NCBI GenBank assembly: GCA_041677345.1
Contig: JBAYQE010000128.1
Span: 1 to 5,409 of the forward strand
Direction: 5' to 3'
Length of the DNA stretch: 5,409 nt
Origin: JALOAT01 sp041677345
GTDB lineage: Bacteria > Pseudomonadota > Gammaproteobacteria > Thiohalomonadales > Thiohalomonadaceae
The position numbers and the translations under genes are program-made. Numbering within the stretch: the first letter of the stretch is position 1; each line of letters opens with the position of its first letter. This document shows positions 1 through 5,379 of the stretch, piece after piece. A model generated the notes under the pieces. The model saw only the letters and a program-made list of their open reading frames with translations, had not been told where the DNA came from and made no database searches.

Positions 1-756
1 CGCCGCAACGGCAAGAACTACGTGGGCTTCCCCACCCACAACCGCCTCATCAACGTGCGCGTGGACGAGTGGGGCGAGTATGGCTTCAACCCCATGCCCA
101 CCTTCAAGCGCGTGCCTTGGCACGAGAACATGAAGGATGACGAGCTGGTGCTCACCACCTTCAAGATCAACGTGCACAAGCAGTCGCGCACGGCGGCGGT
201 GAAGTGGCTGGCGGAGATCTACCACGCCAACCCGGCGTGGATGAATCCCGAAACCGCCAAGCGCATCGGCGTGAAGACGGGCGACCTGGTGCGCGTGGAA
301 AGCCCGGTGGGTTATCTGGTCACCAAGGCGTTCGTCACCGAGGGCGTGCATCCCAAGGTGGTGTCCATCTCCACCGCCGCCGGTCACTGGGCCTACGGTC
401 GCCTGGCGACCCTCAAGCTCAAGGACAAGGCGCAGTTCGGCGCTGATGAGGATCCGGATATGAAGAACGTGTGGTGGGACGACAACGGTGTGCATCCCAA
501 CGCCATCATCCCCACCGTGGTCGATCCCATCGGCGGTTCCCAAGGCTGGTACGACACCGTAGTGAAGGTGACCAAGGCGCAGCCGGGCGACAAGTACGGT
601 GACGTGAACGCCGACTTCGCCAAGCACCTGGCCGCGAGCCGTGAGACCGAACGCTACGCCTACACCGGCGACCTGCACCGCAAGATGCATCCCGAGATGG
701 CCCACTGGGCCGGTCCCGAGAGCGTCAAGCACAAGAAGCCGAGCGGCGGTCACTGA
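1..756 (+). CDS. Molybdopterin oxidoreductase catalytic subunit, C-terminal part (5' end outside window)
   Basis: This is the C-terminal 251 residues of a bis-MGD molybdoenzyme of the DMSO reductase superfamily; the reading frame is open from base 1, so the start lies upstream. The visible part holds the molybdopterin dinucleotide-binding domain: NPETAKRIGVKTGD near visible residues 82-95 followed by VRVESPVG, then TEGVHPKVV, GHWAYGR near 128-134, and WWDDNGVHPNAIIP near 158-171 followed by DPIGGSQGWYDT. From memory this combination is most like the polysulfide/thiosulfate/arsenate/tetrathionate reductase branch, but the substrate cannot be read from this end: the FeS cysteines, the Mo ligand and any Tat signal are out of view. 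The tail is rich in His and Lys and ends PSGGH. A dedicated TorD-like chaperone gene follows, which suits a folded, Tat-exported enzyme. No FeS or membrane subunit gene follows directly, so electron-transfer partners, if any, must be encoded upstream or elsewhere. Confidence 0.9.
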   Translation, partial: RRNGKNYVGFPTHNRLINVRVDEWGEYGFNPMPTFKRVPWHENMKDDELVLTTFKINVHKQSRTAAVKWLAEIYHANPAWMNPETAKRIGVKTGDLVRVESPVGYLVTKAFVTEGVHPKVVSISTAAGHWAYGRLATLKLKDKAQFGADEDPDMKNVWWDDNGVHPNAIIPTVVDPIGGSQGWYDTVVKVTKAQPGDKYGDVNADFAKHLAASRETERYAYTGDLHRKMHPEMAHWAGPESVKHKKPSGGH

Positions 757-790
757 GGCGCGTGACACCTGATTAGCTGACGCATTGGAC

Positions 791-829
791 GTGGAGGTGG
801 GAACGCGCTTGGCGTTCCCACCGCTCCAC
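791..829 (+). repeat. Strong bulged hairpin in the gap between catalytic and chaperone genes
   Basis: The left arm GTGGAGGTGGGAACGC (791-806) pairs with 812-829. The inner 11 bp (GGTGGGAACGC with GCGTTCCCACC) are perfect and close a 5-nt loop; a further 5 bp (GTGGA with TCCAC) extend the stem past a 2-nt bulge on the right. No T-run follows, so it is not a standard Rho-independent terminator. It lies 34 bases after the oxidoreductase stop and 30 bases before the chaperone start. An inferred role is a 3' mRNA stabiliser or processing site that keeps the structural transcript more abundant than the accessory genes. A REP-like dispersed element is the other possibility. Confidence 0.8.
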
Positions 830-859
830 GACGATCCCGAACGCTTACCGGAGAACAGG

Positions 860-1594
860 ATGAGCACGACAGAGACGATGACCGCCGAGACCGTGGTGGA
901 AATCACCCCCGAGGAATGCACGGCGCGCGCAGGCTTCTACCGCCTGATCGCCGGCGCTTTCGTGGAAGAACCGACACGCGCCTATCTGGAGGCCTTGCGC
1001 AGCGAAGCCAGCCTGGGGGCCCTGGCCGAACTGGGCGTGGCATTCGATGCCGATGTCCGTGACACGCCCATCGAAAGGCTGGAACACGATCTGGCCTGCG
1101 AGTACACCGCCATGTTCGCCTCCTCGGGCGGCTTCCCGCCGGTGGAATCGGTGCGTCGCCAAGGCGGCTTCCAGCAACAGGCGCACACGGAGATTTGCGA
1201 AGTTTACCGGCGCAACGGCTTCACCGTGGTGCCCGCACGTTTCCACGTGTTCGAAGATAACCTCGGCACGGAACTGCAATTTGCCGCGGCCCTGCTCGAT
1301 CGCATGGGCGCGGCCCTGACGGCCGGTGATGGCGCCGCCGCACGCGCTGCCGAGAAGGAACTGAAGCGCTTCTGGGCCCTTCACCTCGGCCTGTGGGTGC
1401 GCGGCTACGCCTCCCTGGTCGCCAAGGCATCCGAACACTCGTTCTATCGGGAAATGGCACGTCTGCTGCGCGCCTTCGCCGAATCCGAACTGGAGACGCT
1501 CGGCGTGAATGTGCTGGACGAAGACGGCGGACGCTACAAGGCGCCCAAGCCTGAAATGCCCGCGGGCGGCACCTGCGGCTCGGCCTGGAGCTGA
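860..1594 (+). CDS. TorD/DmsD-family molybdoenzyme chaperone
   Basis: A 244-residue all-helical cytoplasmic protein of the TorD family, which binds the apo-form or Tat signal of a specific molybdoenzyme and holds it until cofactor is inserted. The family marks are clear: EHDLACEYTAMF at residues 75-86 with PPVESV at 93-98 (the E-x-D...EYT-x-LF...P-x-ES signature), EDNLGTELQF at 132-141, and FWALHLGLWV at 171-180. The length is usual for the family. The ATG at 860 is preferred because GGAG (850-853) sits 6 bases upstream; the frame stays open to a TTG at 785, but that start would translate through the hairpin at 791-829. The C-terminal tail ends in a flexible Pro/Gly stretch with one cysteine (GGTCGSAWS). 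The likely client is the oxidoreductase encoded just upstream. The family call is firm; the client is inferred from position. Confidence 0.92.
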   Translation: MSTTETMTAETVVEITPEECTARAGFYRLIAGAFVEEPTRAYLEALRSEASLGALAELGVAFDADVRDTPIERLEHDLACEYTAMFASSGGFPPVESVRRQGGFQQQAHTEICEVYRRNGFTVVPARFHVFEDNLGTELQFAAALLDRMGAALTAGDGAAARAAEKELKRFWALHLGLWVRGYASLVAKASEHSFYREMARLLRAFAESELETLGVNVLDEDGGRYKAPKPEMPAGGTCGSAWS

Positions 1595-1597
1595 ACC

Positions 1598-2002
1598 ATG
1601 ATCCCGCTTCTCATCTGGGACGAACTGGCCGCCCTGTGGGACGAGGGCGACTTTCGCACCGTGCACGACTGGATCAACGAGCGCTGGTCGCGCGTGATCC
1701 AGACCAGCCCACAGGGCGATCGCGATCCCTTCGCCCGCTTCCTGCAGGGACTCGCCTTCGCGGCGCTGGCCTTCCACTTCGCCCGCGAGCAGAACACGGA
1801 AAGCACACGCCTGTTCGTGGACGATGCCCTGGCGGTCCTGCCGAACTTCGCGCCGATCTATGCGGGTGTCGAACTCAATCCGATCATCGATTCCTTACAC
1901 ACGCTGGCGGCGGCTCTGCCGGGCGACGGTTCGGACATGCATATCCCCGAGCGCGCCCTGGTGTGCGGCCCGCTGCGTTTTTCCAGCCGAGTGGCCCTAT
2001 GA
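1598..2002 (+). CDS. DUF309-like small helical protein
   Basis: A 134-residue protein that begins 3 bases after the chaperone stop, with GGAG at 1587-1590 as ribosome binding site. The pattern fits the DUF309 family: WDEGDFRTVHDWINERW (residues 14-30) corresponds to the family's F-x-E-x-HE-x-x-E-x-x-W core, FLQGLAFAALAFHF (48-61) to its L-x-QG-x-x-x-x-A-A-x-x-H helix, and DALAVLPNFAPIYAGVELN (76-94) to the helix and loop after it. The HE pair is HD here (H23, D24), and the tail after residue 108 looks unrelated to the family core. DUF309 has no settled biochemical role. No signal peptide or membrane segment is seen, so it is probably cytoplasmic. Its place between a chaperone and other accessory genes suggests a part in molybdoenzyme maturation or regulation, which is inference only. 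The family call was made by eye from remembered patterns. Confidence 0.7.
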   Translation: MIPLLIWDELAALWDEGDFRTVHDWINERWSRVIQTSPQGDRDPFARFLQGLAFAALAFHFAREQNTESTRLFVDDALAVLPNFAPIYAGVELNPIIDSLHTLAAALPGDGSDMHIPERALVCGPLRFSSRVAL

Positions 2003-2670
2003 GCATCCTGGAAACCCTGCCTTTGTTTTCTTCCGTCGCGGCGGCACGGCAAACCACCGGCGCCGCCTTCGTCGTTGCCTCCACGCTTCCCGAGGGCGAT
2101 CTCGCCACGCTGCGCATCGTGTTGCCTGCCGCCGACGAGGCGAGCGCCTGTGCCGGCCTGGAACGCGGGGCAGCCCAGGTGCTGCTGGGTTCAGCGGCAC
2201 TGGCGGACAACACCCTCATCGCCCGCCTGGCGGAGCGCTTCGGCAGCGAGCGCGTCGGCGTCTTCGTGCCGGTACGCCGCGCCGCCGTGTCATGGTCCCT
2301 GGACACCCACACCAATGCCGATTTTTCCTGCATGGTGACCGCCACGCCCGTACCCCGCTGGGAAGTGACCGATGCATCCGGCGCCTCCACCGGTACCGAC
2401 GCCCTGTGGTGGACAGAGCAGATGCTGCAGGCAGGCGCGTCGTCTGCCCTGGTAAGCGCCCCTGTTGCGGAAGGCGATTTACTGCTCTGCGCCGAACTGG
2501 TGGAACGCCTCGGCGACCGGCTGTGGCTCACGCCCGCGGACGCCGGCATGGACCCGACGCCCTGGGTCAGCCTGGTGGGCGCGCGCCGCCTGGCCCTTCC
2601 CTCGCCCTGGCAAGAACCCCAGCGCCTCGCCACGCTCGCCCATGCCGCCGCGATGCGGGAGGTGGCGTGA
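1999..2670 (+). CDS. HisF/HisA-like TIM-barrel protein, apparently degenerate
   Basis: A 223-residue protein whose ATG overlaps the previous stop (ATGA); no strong Shine-Dalgarno is seen, so it probably depends on translational coupling. Its middle follows the HisF pattern: LERGAAQVLLGSAALADNTL (54-73) and IARLAERFGSERVGVFV (74-90) match the HisF stretch RGADKVSINTAAVENPSLI...FGSQAVVVAI. WEVTDASGASTGTDALWW (121-138) matches the WEV-T-x-GG-x-x-x-TG-x-DA-x-x-W stretch, and QAGASSALVSAPVAEGD (144-160) matches GAGEILLTSMDRDG. The catalytic features are missing: the first barrel strands with the N-terminal Asp are absent, the phosphate-binding GGG becomes VLP (41-43), and the second catalytic Asp falls at P155. 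An insertion of roughly 25 residues (about 95-120) precedes WEV. Histidine synthesis is therefore unlikely; a binding or scaffold role in the molybdoenzyme operon is inferred. The homology rests on a by-eye comparison. Confidence 0.65.
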   Translation: MSILETLPLFSSVAAARQTTGAAFVVASTLPEGDLATLRIVLPAADEASACAGLERGAAQVLLGSAALADNTLIARLAERFGSERVGVFVPVRRAAVSWSLDTHTNADFSCMVTATPVPRWEVTDASGASTGTDALWWTEQMLQAGASSALVSAPVAEGDLLLCAELVERLGDRLWLTPADAGMDPTPWVSLVGARRLALPSPWQEPQRLATLAHAAAMREVA

Positions 2671-3116
2671 GGCCGCCTTCGATCTCTCTCATGCTGATGG
2701 CGACACTCATCTCGTTCCCGGCGGCCGGTGCTGAACTGGTGGATGGCGCGGAACTGAACAAGCGCATCTTCGACATCACCCGCGCGCCTGTGGTCGATGC
2801 CCGCGACACCGCCGATCGCAGCATGCTGCCGGTACCCGGAGCCCTGGTTTACCAACGCAACATGCCACTGGACGCAGTGCAGGTGATCGTCATCGCGGAC
2901 ACCGACAGTGACGCCCTGGTCGCGGCAGAGCAACTGGAGAGCATGCACAGCAGACTCAAGTCCTACGCCCTGAGCGGCGGCTACGACACCTTGCGGCTGT
3001 TGCTTCCGGACGCAAAGCTGCCGGCCCGCGCCGACAGCATCATGCCGCCCGTGTTCACCATCCCGAGCGATACCTGCCAGACCGGACCGGCGCTGCATAT
3101 CTACGAGGCCCGTTGA
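2667..3116 (+). CDS. Exported rhodanese-like protein lacking the catalytic cysteine
   Basis: A 149-residue protein beginning at a GTG that overlaps the previous stop (GTGA), with GGGAGG at 2657-2662. An in-frame ATG at 2691 would leave a signal sequence without its basic N-terminus, so GTG is preferred. Residues 1-22 look like a Sec signal peptide: an early Arg, the hydrophobic run ISLMLMATLISF, and an AGA cleavage motif before ELVDG. The mature part has the rhodanese outline: APVVDARD (40-47), PVPGALVY (55-62), VQVIVIAD (71-78), then LKSYALSGGYDTL (97-109), matching the family's V-x-x-L-x-GG-x-x-x-W. Where rhodaneses carry the active-site Cys loop, this protein has ADTDSDA (77-83), so sulfurtransferase activity by the usual route is not expected. 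The single cysteine, C137, lies in the tail IPSDTCQTGPALHI. It should sit in the periplasm although its neighbours are cytoplasmic. Fold call moderately sure; function unknown. Confidence 0.72.
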   Translation: MRPPSISLMLMATLISFPAAGAELVDGAELNKRIFDITRAPVVDARDTADRSMLPVPGALVYQRNMPLDAVQVIVIADTDSDALVAAEQLESMHSRLKSYALSGGYDTLRLLLPDAKLPARADSIMPPVFTIPSDTCQTGPALHIYEAR

Positions 3117-3118
3117 GC

Positions 3119-4186
3119 ATGAGCACGTCCATGTACCCCACCCTCAGGAACGAACGCTGTGTGCGTTACCGTTTTCGCTACAGCGCCTGCAGCCGCTGTG
3201 CCGATGTCTGCCCGCACGAGGCGCTGACACTTTCGGGCGAGGGCGCGGCCATCGACCAAGGCCAGTGCCGCAACTGCGGCCTGTGCGTGGGCGCCTGTCC
3301 CACGGCGGCCTTTCAGTCCGGCGATGTCCCTGGCGCTACCGTGGTGCGCGAGGCGCTGGAGCGGGGCCGCTGCCGCTTCGCCTGCCGGCCGTCCGGTGCC
3401 AAGGGCGATCAGGTAGTTGCCTGCCTGGGTGCCCTCGACGCCGCCATGCTGGCGTATCTCGCCAAGCGCGGCGTGGCCGTGTCGCTGGCGGGCGCAGGCC
3501 ATTGCGCGCAATGCGCCCACGCACCGAAGGGCGATGCGCGCCTGATGGCGCTTCTGGATGCGGTCGCGGTACTGCGGGAGAAGGTCGGTGATGAGCAGTG
3601 GACCGGGGTGACACTGGAAGACGACGCCGGAGACGGGTTCTATCGGGATCAGTCTGCGCGCCGCCAGTTTTTCCGTCGCCTAGTCGGACGCCGTGTGGCC
3701 GCGGCCATGGTACCTGAGGAACACAGCGCGCCCGTCCCCGCGCGCGCCGTACGCGCTGCCGCCCCTTACGTCCCCCTCGCCCGCGAACTCTTGTCCGCGC
3801 TGTGGCGCGAAGACGCGCGCCTGCCTGCTCACGGCATGATTTTCGCCGGCGACATGCAACCGGGTGAAAACTGTACCGGCTGCGAGTTGTGCGAGCGCGT
3901 CTGTCCCACGGCGGCGTTTCGCATTTCCGAGCAGGACGGCAGCTGGCATCTGCTCTTTCGCAGCGAACGTTGCGTGGGTTGCGGCGTGTGCGTGGAGGCC
4001 TGCCAGCCGGGCGCACTGAAGGCCGTTGAGGAACTCGCCGCCCCCGAGGCCGAGCCTCGCCTGATGAAGCAGTTGCGCCGTACCCGCTGCGAGCGCTGCG
4101 GCCGCATCTACCTGCCTGTGGACGATGGGGACGACTGCCCCGCGTGCCGCGACGACATTGAAGATTTCAACGCCATCTTCGGCTGA
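3119..4186 (+). CDS. Poly-[4Fe-4S] ferredoxin-like protein with Cys-rich middle and C-terminal zinc-ribbon-like motif
   Basis: A 355-residue cytoplasmic protein with 25 cysteines. The N-terminal dicluster uses C14, C24, C27, C31-P (first Cys set back by nine residues) and a classic C50/C53/C56/C60-P. A middle part carries C85, C89, C102 and a C129-x-x-C132 pair around VVACLGALDAAM. The C-terminal dicluster uses C252/C255/C258/C262-P and C285/C288/C291/C295. The end has C324-x-x-C327 and C340-x-x-C343, like a zinc ribbon or rubredoxin knuckle. The ATG at 3119 lies 2 bases after the previous stop and 10 bases from GAGG (3105-3108); a TTG at 3113 and an ATG at 3131 are other in-frame starts. No signal peptide or membrane segment is seen. 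It resembles, from memory, the multi-cluster ferredoxins encoded with TorD proteins beside formate dehydrogenases. Electron transfer to or during assembly of the molybdoenzyme is inferred. Confidence 0.88.
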   Translation: MSTSMYPTLRNERCVRYRFRYSACSRCADVCPHEALTLSGEGAAIDQGQCRNCGLCVGACPTAAFQSGDVPGATVVREALERGRCRFACRPSGAKGDQVVACLGALDAAMLAYLAKRGVAVSLAGAGHCAQCAHAPKGDARLMALLDAVAVLREKVGDEQWTGVTLEDDAGDGFYRDQSARRQFFRRLVGRRVAAAMVPEEHSAPVPARAVRAAAPYVPLARELLSALWREDARLPAHGMIFAGDMQPGENCTGCELCERVCPTAAFRISEQDGSWHLLFRSERCVGCGVCVEACQPGALKAVEELAAPEAEPRLMKQLRRTRCERCGRIYLPVDDGDDCPACRDDIEDFNAIFG

Positions 4187-4196
4187 GGAAAGACAC

Positions 4197-4595
4197 ATGC
4201 AATGGGAATTCACCGCAGAGCAGGTGGTCAAGGGCGAGATCGACTACGACATCAAGGCCTTTAGGCGTGACTTCTTCAATGAGGTTTGCTCGAACATGGG
4301 CAGCATGCTCGACGACCACCAGTTGCAGGCTTGCTTCGACCAGTTGTACGACCTGACCTATTGGCTGGCCACCGGCCGCCCCCTGGAGAGCTTCCCCCAA
4401 CAAAGCCCGATCGACGCCGTTTCCCTGGCAGCCGTCGCACCCAACCTTGCCTCCAATGTGGAGATGTTGGGCGCAATACTGCAGCGCCTCGTCATGGATA
4501 ACGTCGCGGCGGGGTTTCCGCTGGATGCGGCGCTCGCTGGCGCTGCCGAAAGACACGCCGCGATAGTCGATGAATCCCCTGTTCTCAGCCAGTAA
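4197..4595 (+). CDS. Small helical protein of unknown family at the end of the operon
   Basis: A 132-residue protein starting at an ATG 8 bases after GAGG (4185-4188), which overlaps the ferredoxin stop codon. The protein is not recognised. It begins MQWEFTAEQVVKGEIDYDIK and appears largely alpha-helical and acidic, with a conserved-looking core AFRRDFFNEVC (21-31) and ACFDQLYDLTYWLATGRPL (45-63). It has two cysteines (C31, C46) in no known metal-binding spacing, and no signal peptide or membrane segment, so it is probably cytoplasmic. The tight spacing and shared strand make it the last gene of the accessory block; a 168-bp gap follows. A maturation or regulatory partner for the ferredoxin-like protein or the oxidoreductase is a position-based guess. 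The coding call is firm because of the ribosome binding site, frame and composition. Confidence 0.8.
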   Translation: MQWEFTAEQVVKGEIDYDIKAFRRDFFNEVCSNMGSMLDDHQLQACFDQLYDLTYWLATGRPLESFPQQSPIDAVSLAAVAPNLASNVEMLGAILQRLVMDNVAAGFPLDAALAGAAERHAAIVDESPVLSQ

Positions 4596-4662
4596 GGGAT
4601 CGGTCGTGGAGAACCCTTCCGAGAACGACGAAGCCCTGACAAGCCGCACAGGGTGACCTCAC

Positions 4663-4714
4663 AAGCCTTCGCAGTCGGCAAATCGTAAGATGCCGGTTGC
4701 TCACCTGCGGGCTT
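4663..4714 (+). other. Possible interrupted stem-loop in the gap after the operon
   Basis: Three short arms pair in nested order: AAGCC (4663-4667) with GGCTT (4710-4714), CGCAG (4670-4674) with CTGCG (4705-4709), and CGGCA (4676-4680) with TGCCG (4691-4695) around a 10-nt loop. The arms are separated by small bulges on the left and a 9-nt internal loop on the right. Only CTATCC follows, not a T-run, so this is at best a weak terminator, attenuator or leader element for the next gene. A smaller 5-bp hairpin, CCCTG/CAGGG (4634-4638, 4649-4653), lies just upstream. Chance pairing is possible. Confidence 0.35.
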
Positions 4715-4752
4715 TCTATCCTTAATGCAAGAGCACTCCGGTCCACGTGGCC

Positions 4753-4758
4753 AGGAGG
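4753..4758 (+). promoter_or_regulatory. Strong Shine-Dalgarno that fixes the start at 4764
   Basis: AGGAGG stands 5 bases before the ATG at 4764. This argues against the in-frame ATG at 4725, which lacks such a site. The perfect 8-bp palindrome CCACGTGG (4743-4750) lies just ahead of it. Confidence 0.85.
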
Positions 4759-4763
4759 AAGGC

Positions 4764-5183
4764 ATGAAGACTGCGATTGGCGCGGCGATGCTCGCAACGA
4801 CCCTCCCCGCCCACACCATCGAAGCCCCATGTGAGACCGATCGTGTCCTTGAAGATCAGGGCTGGGTCATCCACAAACCCGACGAATTCAACGCTGCCTT
4901 GCAGCGGGTCCTGGAACGTATCCGGGAGGGGACCGATCTCGGTCCCGTTTCCACCACTCCGGTCTACAACGAAGAATTGGGCAAGTTCATCGAGCGCATC
5001 ACTATCGATCAGGTTTCCACGCCGACAGAGATCATGATCGACGATCTGGTGTTATACGCGGATGAGGACTCGCAGGCGGTCTACGAGGTGCGCTGGTTCG
5101 ATGGCGAGCTGAAGCACATCGCCTACACGTCCCTGACGTGTGCAAATCCACCGCTGCCATGGGCCGAGAATTCCATGTGGTAG
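4764..5183 (+). CDS. Probably exported small protein of unknown function
   Basis: A 139-residue protein with a very good ribosome binding site. The N-terminus has one Lys followed by the hydrophobic run AIGAAMLATTLPA, a plausible but short Sec signal peptide with cleavage somewhere near residues 16-22. The mature part has just two cysteines, C23 near the start and C126 near the end (SLTCANPP), which could form a disulfide if it is exported. Residues 38-55 (HKPDEFNAALQRVLERIR) look helical; 84-120 (VSTPTEIMIDDLVLYADEDS, then QAVYEVRWFDGELKHIA) look like beta strands. No known family or catalytic motif is recognised. The 168-bp gap before it and its apparently lower GC content suggest it is independent of the molybdoenzyme operon, though read-through is possible because no clear terminator separates them. 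A bidirectional terminator follows. Confidence 0.75.
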   Translation: MKTAIGAAMLATTLPAHTIEAPCETDRVLEDQGWVIHKPDEFNAALQRVLERIREGTDLGPVSTTPVYNEELGKFIERITIDQVSTPTEIMIDDLVLYADEDSQAVYEVRWFDGELKHIAYTSLTCANPPLPWAENSMW

Positions 5184-5255
5184 CTGGCCGGGCCAACGGG
5201 CATCCTTCGCGCGATGGATGACCCTTGAGAACCTGAACGGTGAGATTGCAGAAAG

Positions 5256-5284
5256 AAAAAGGCCGGCTTTTCAGCCGGCCTTTT
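5256..5284. terminator. Bidirectional Rho-independent terminator between convergent genes
   Basis: GGCCGGCT (5261-5268) pairs perfectly with AGCCGGCC (5273-5280) around a TTTC loop, and the flanking A-run (5256-5260) and T-run (5281-5284) extend the pairing to about 12 bp. Read on the plus strand it ends in TTTTCTGT; read on the minus strand it ends in TTTTTCTTTC. It can therefore stop transcripts of both the small gene on its left and the tRNA gene on its right. The minus-strand T-tract is the longer, so it may work better for the tRNA. Confidence 0.93.
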
Positions 5285-5289
5285 CTGTA

Positions 5290-5366
5290 TGGCGCGCCCG
5301 GAGAGATTCGAACTCCCGACCACCTAGTTCGTAGCCAGGTACTCTATCCAGCTGAGCTACGGGCGC
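5290..5366 (-). tRNA. tRNA-Arg (anticodon ACG), with encoded CCA
   Basis: On the minus strand the 77 bases fold into a full cloverleaf. The acceptor stem GCGCCCG/CGGGCGC is a perfect 7 bp, with G as discriminator base followed by an encoded CCA at 5292-5290. The D arm is GCTC-AGCTGGATA-GAGT. The anticodon arm is CCTGG-CTACGAA-CTAGG, giving anticodon ACG, and the T arm is GGGAG-TTCGAAT-CTCTC. The first anticodon base of tRNA-Arg(ACG) is converted to inosine by TadA in bacteria, so this tRNA reads CGU, CGC and CGA. The gene stands alone in the window, with its own promoter and terminator. Confidence 0.97.
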
Positions 5367-5379
5367 TGTGAGGGTGCGA

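Noticed and set aside
845..1777. Long minus-strand open frame (310 codons) opposite the chaperone gene
   Set aside because: The plus strand has a clear TorD family protein here. The minus-strand translation shows no family motif and spans a plus-strand gene boundary; long antisense frames are expected at this GC content.
1999..2670. A functional histidine biosynthesis gene (hisF or hisA)
   Set aside because: Both catalytic Asp positions and the glycine phosphate-binding motif are missing, the N-terminal strands are absent, and no other his gene is present.
1884..3098. A 404-codon minus-strand open frame
   Set aside because: Ser/Arg/Ala-rich translation without motifs, lying opposite three well-supported plus-strand genes.
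1824..3116. A 430-codon plus-strand open frame that could be read as one large protein ending with the rhodanese-like part
   Set aside because: Its first two thirds are an Arg-rich shadow of the HisF-like gene in another frame. A signal peptide and ribosome binding site at 2667 mark the real start.
4663..4722. Intrinsic terminator or sigma70 promoter after the operon
   Set aside because: The paired arms are short and interrupted with no T-run. TTGCTC (4697) and TATCCT (4717) are only 14 bases apart, too close for a convincing promoter.
4725..4763. Upstream ATG at 4725 as the start of the small exported protein
   Set aside because: No Shine-Dalgarno precedes it, and starting there would put a charged stretch ahead of the likely signal peptide; AGGAGG before 4764 fits better.
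5184..5255. Attachment site or element remnant beside the tRNA-Arg 3' end
   Set aside because: No copy of the tRNA 3' end is repeated elsewhere in the window and no integrase gene is present. The short CATCC/GGATG pairing (5201-5220) is too weak to call.
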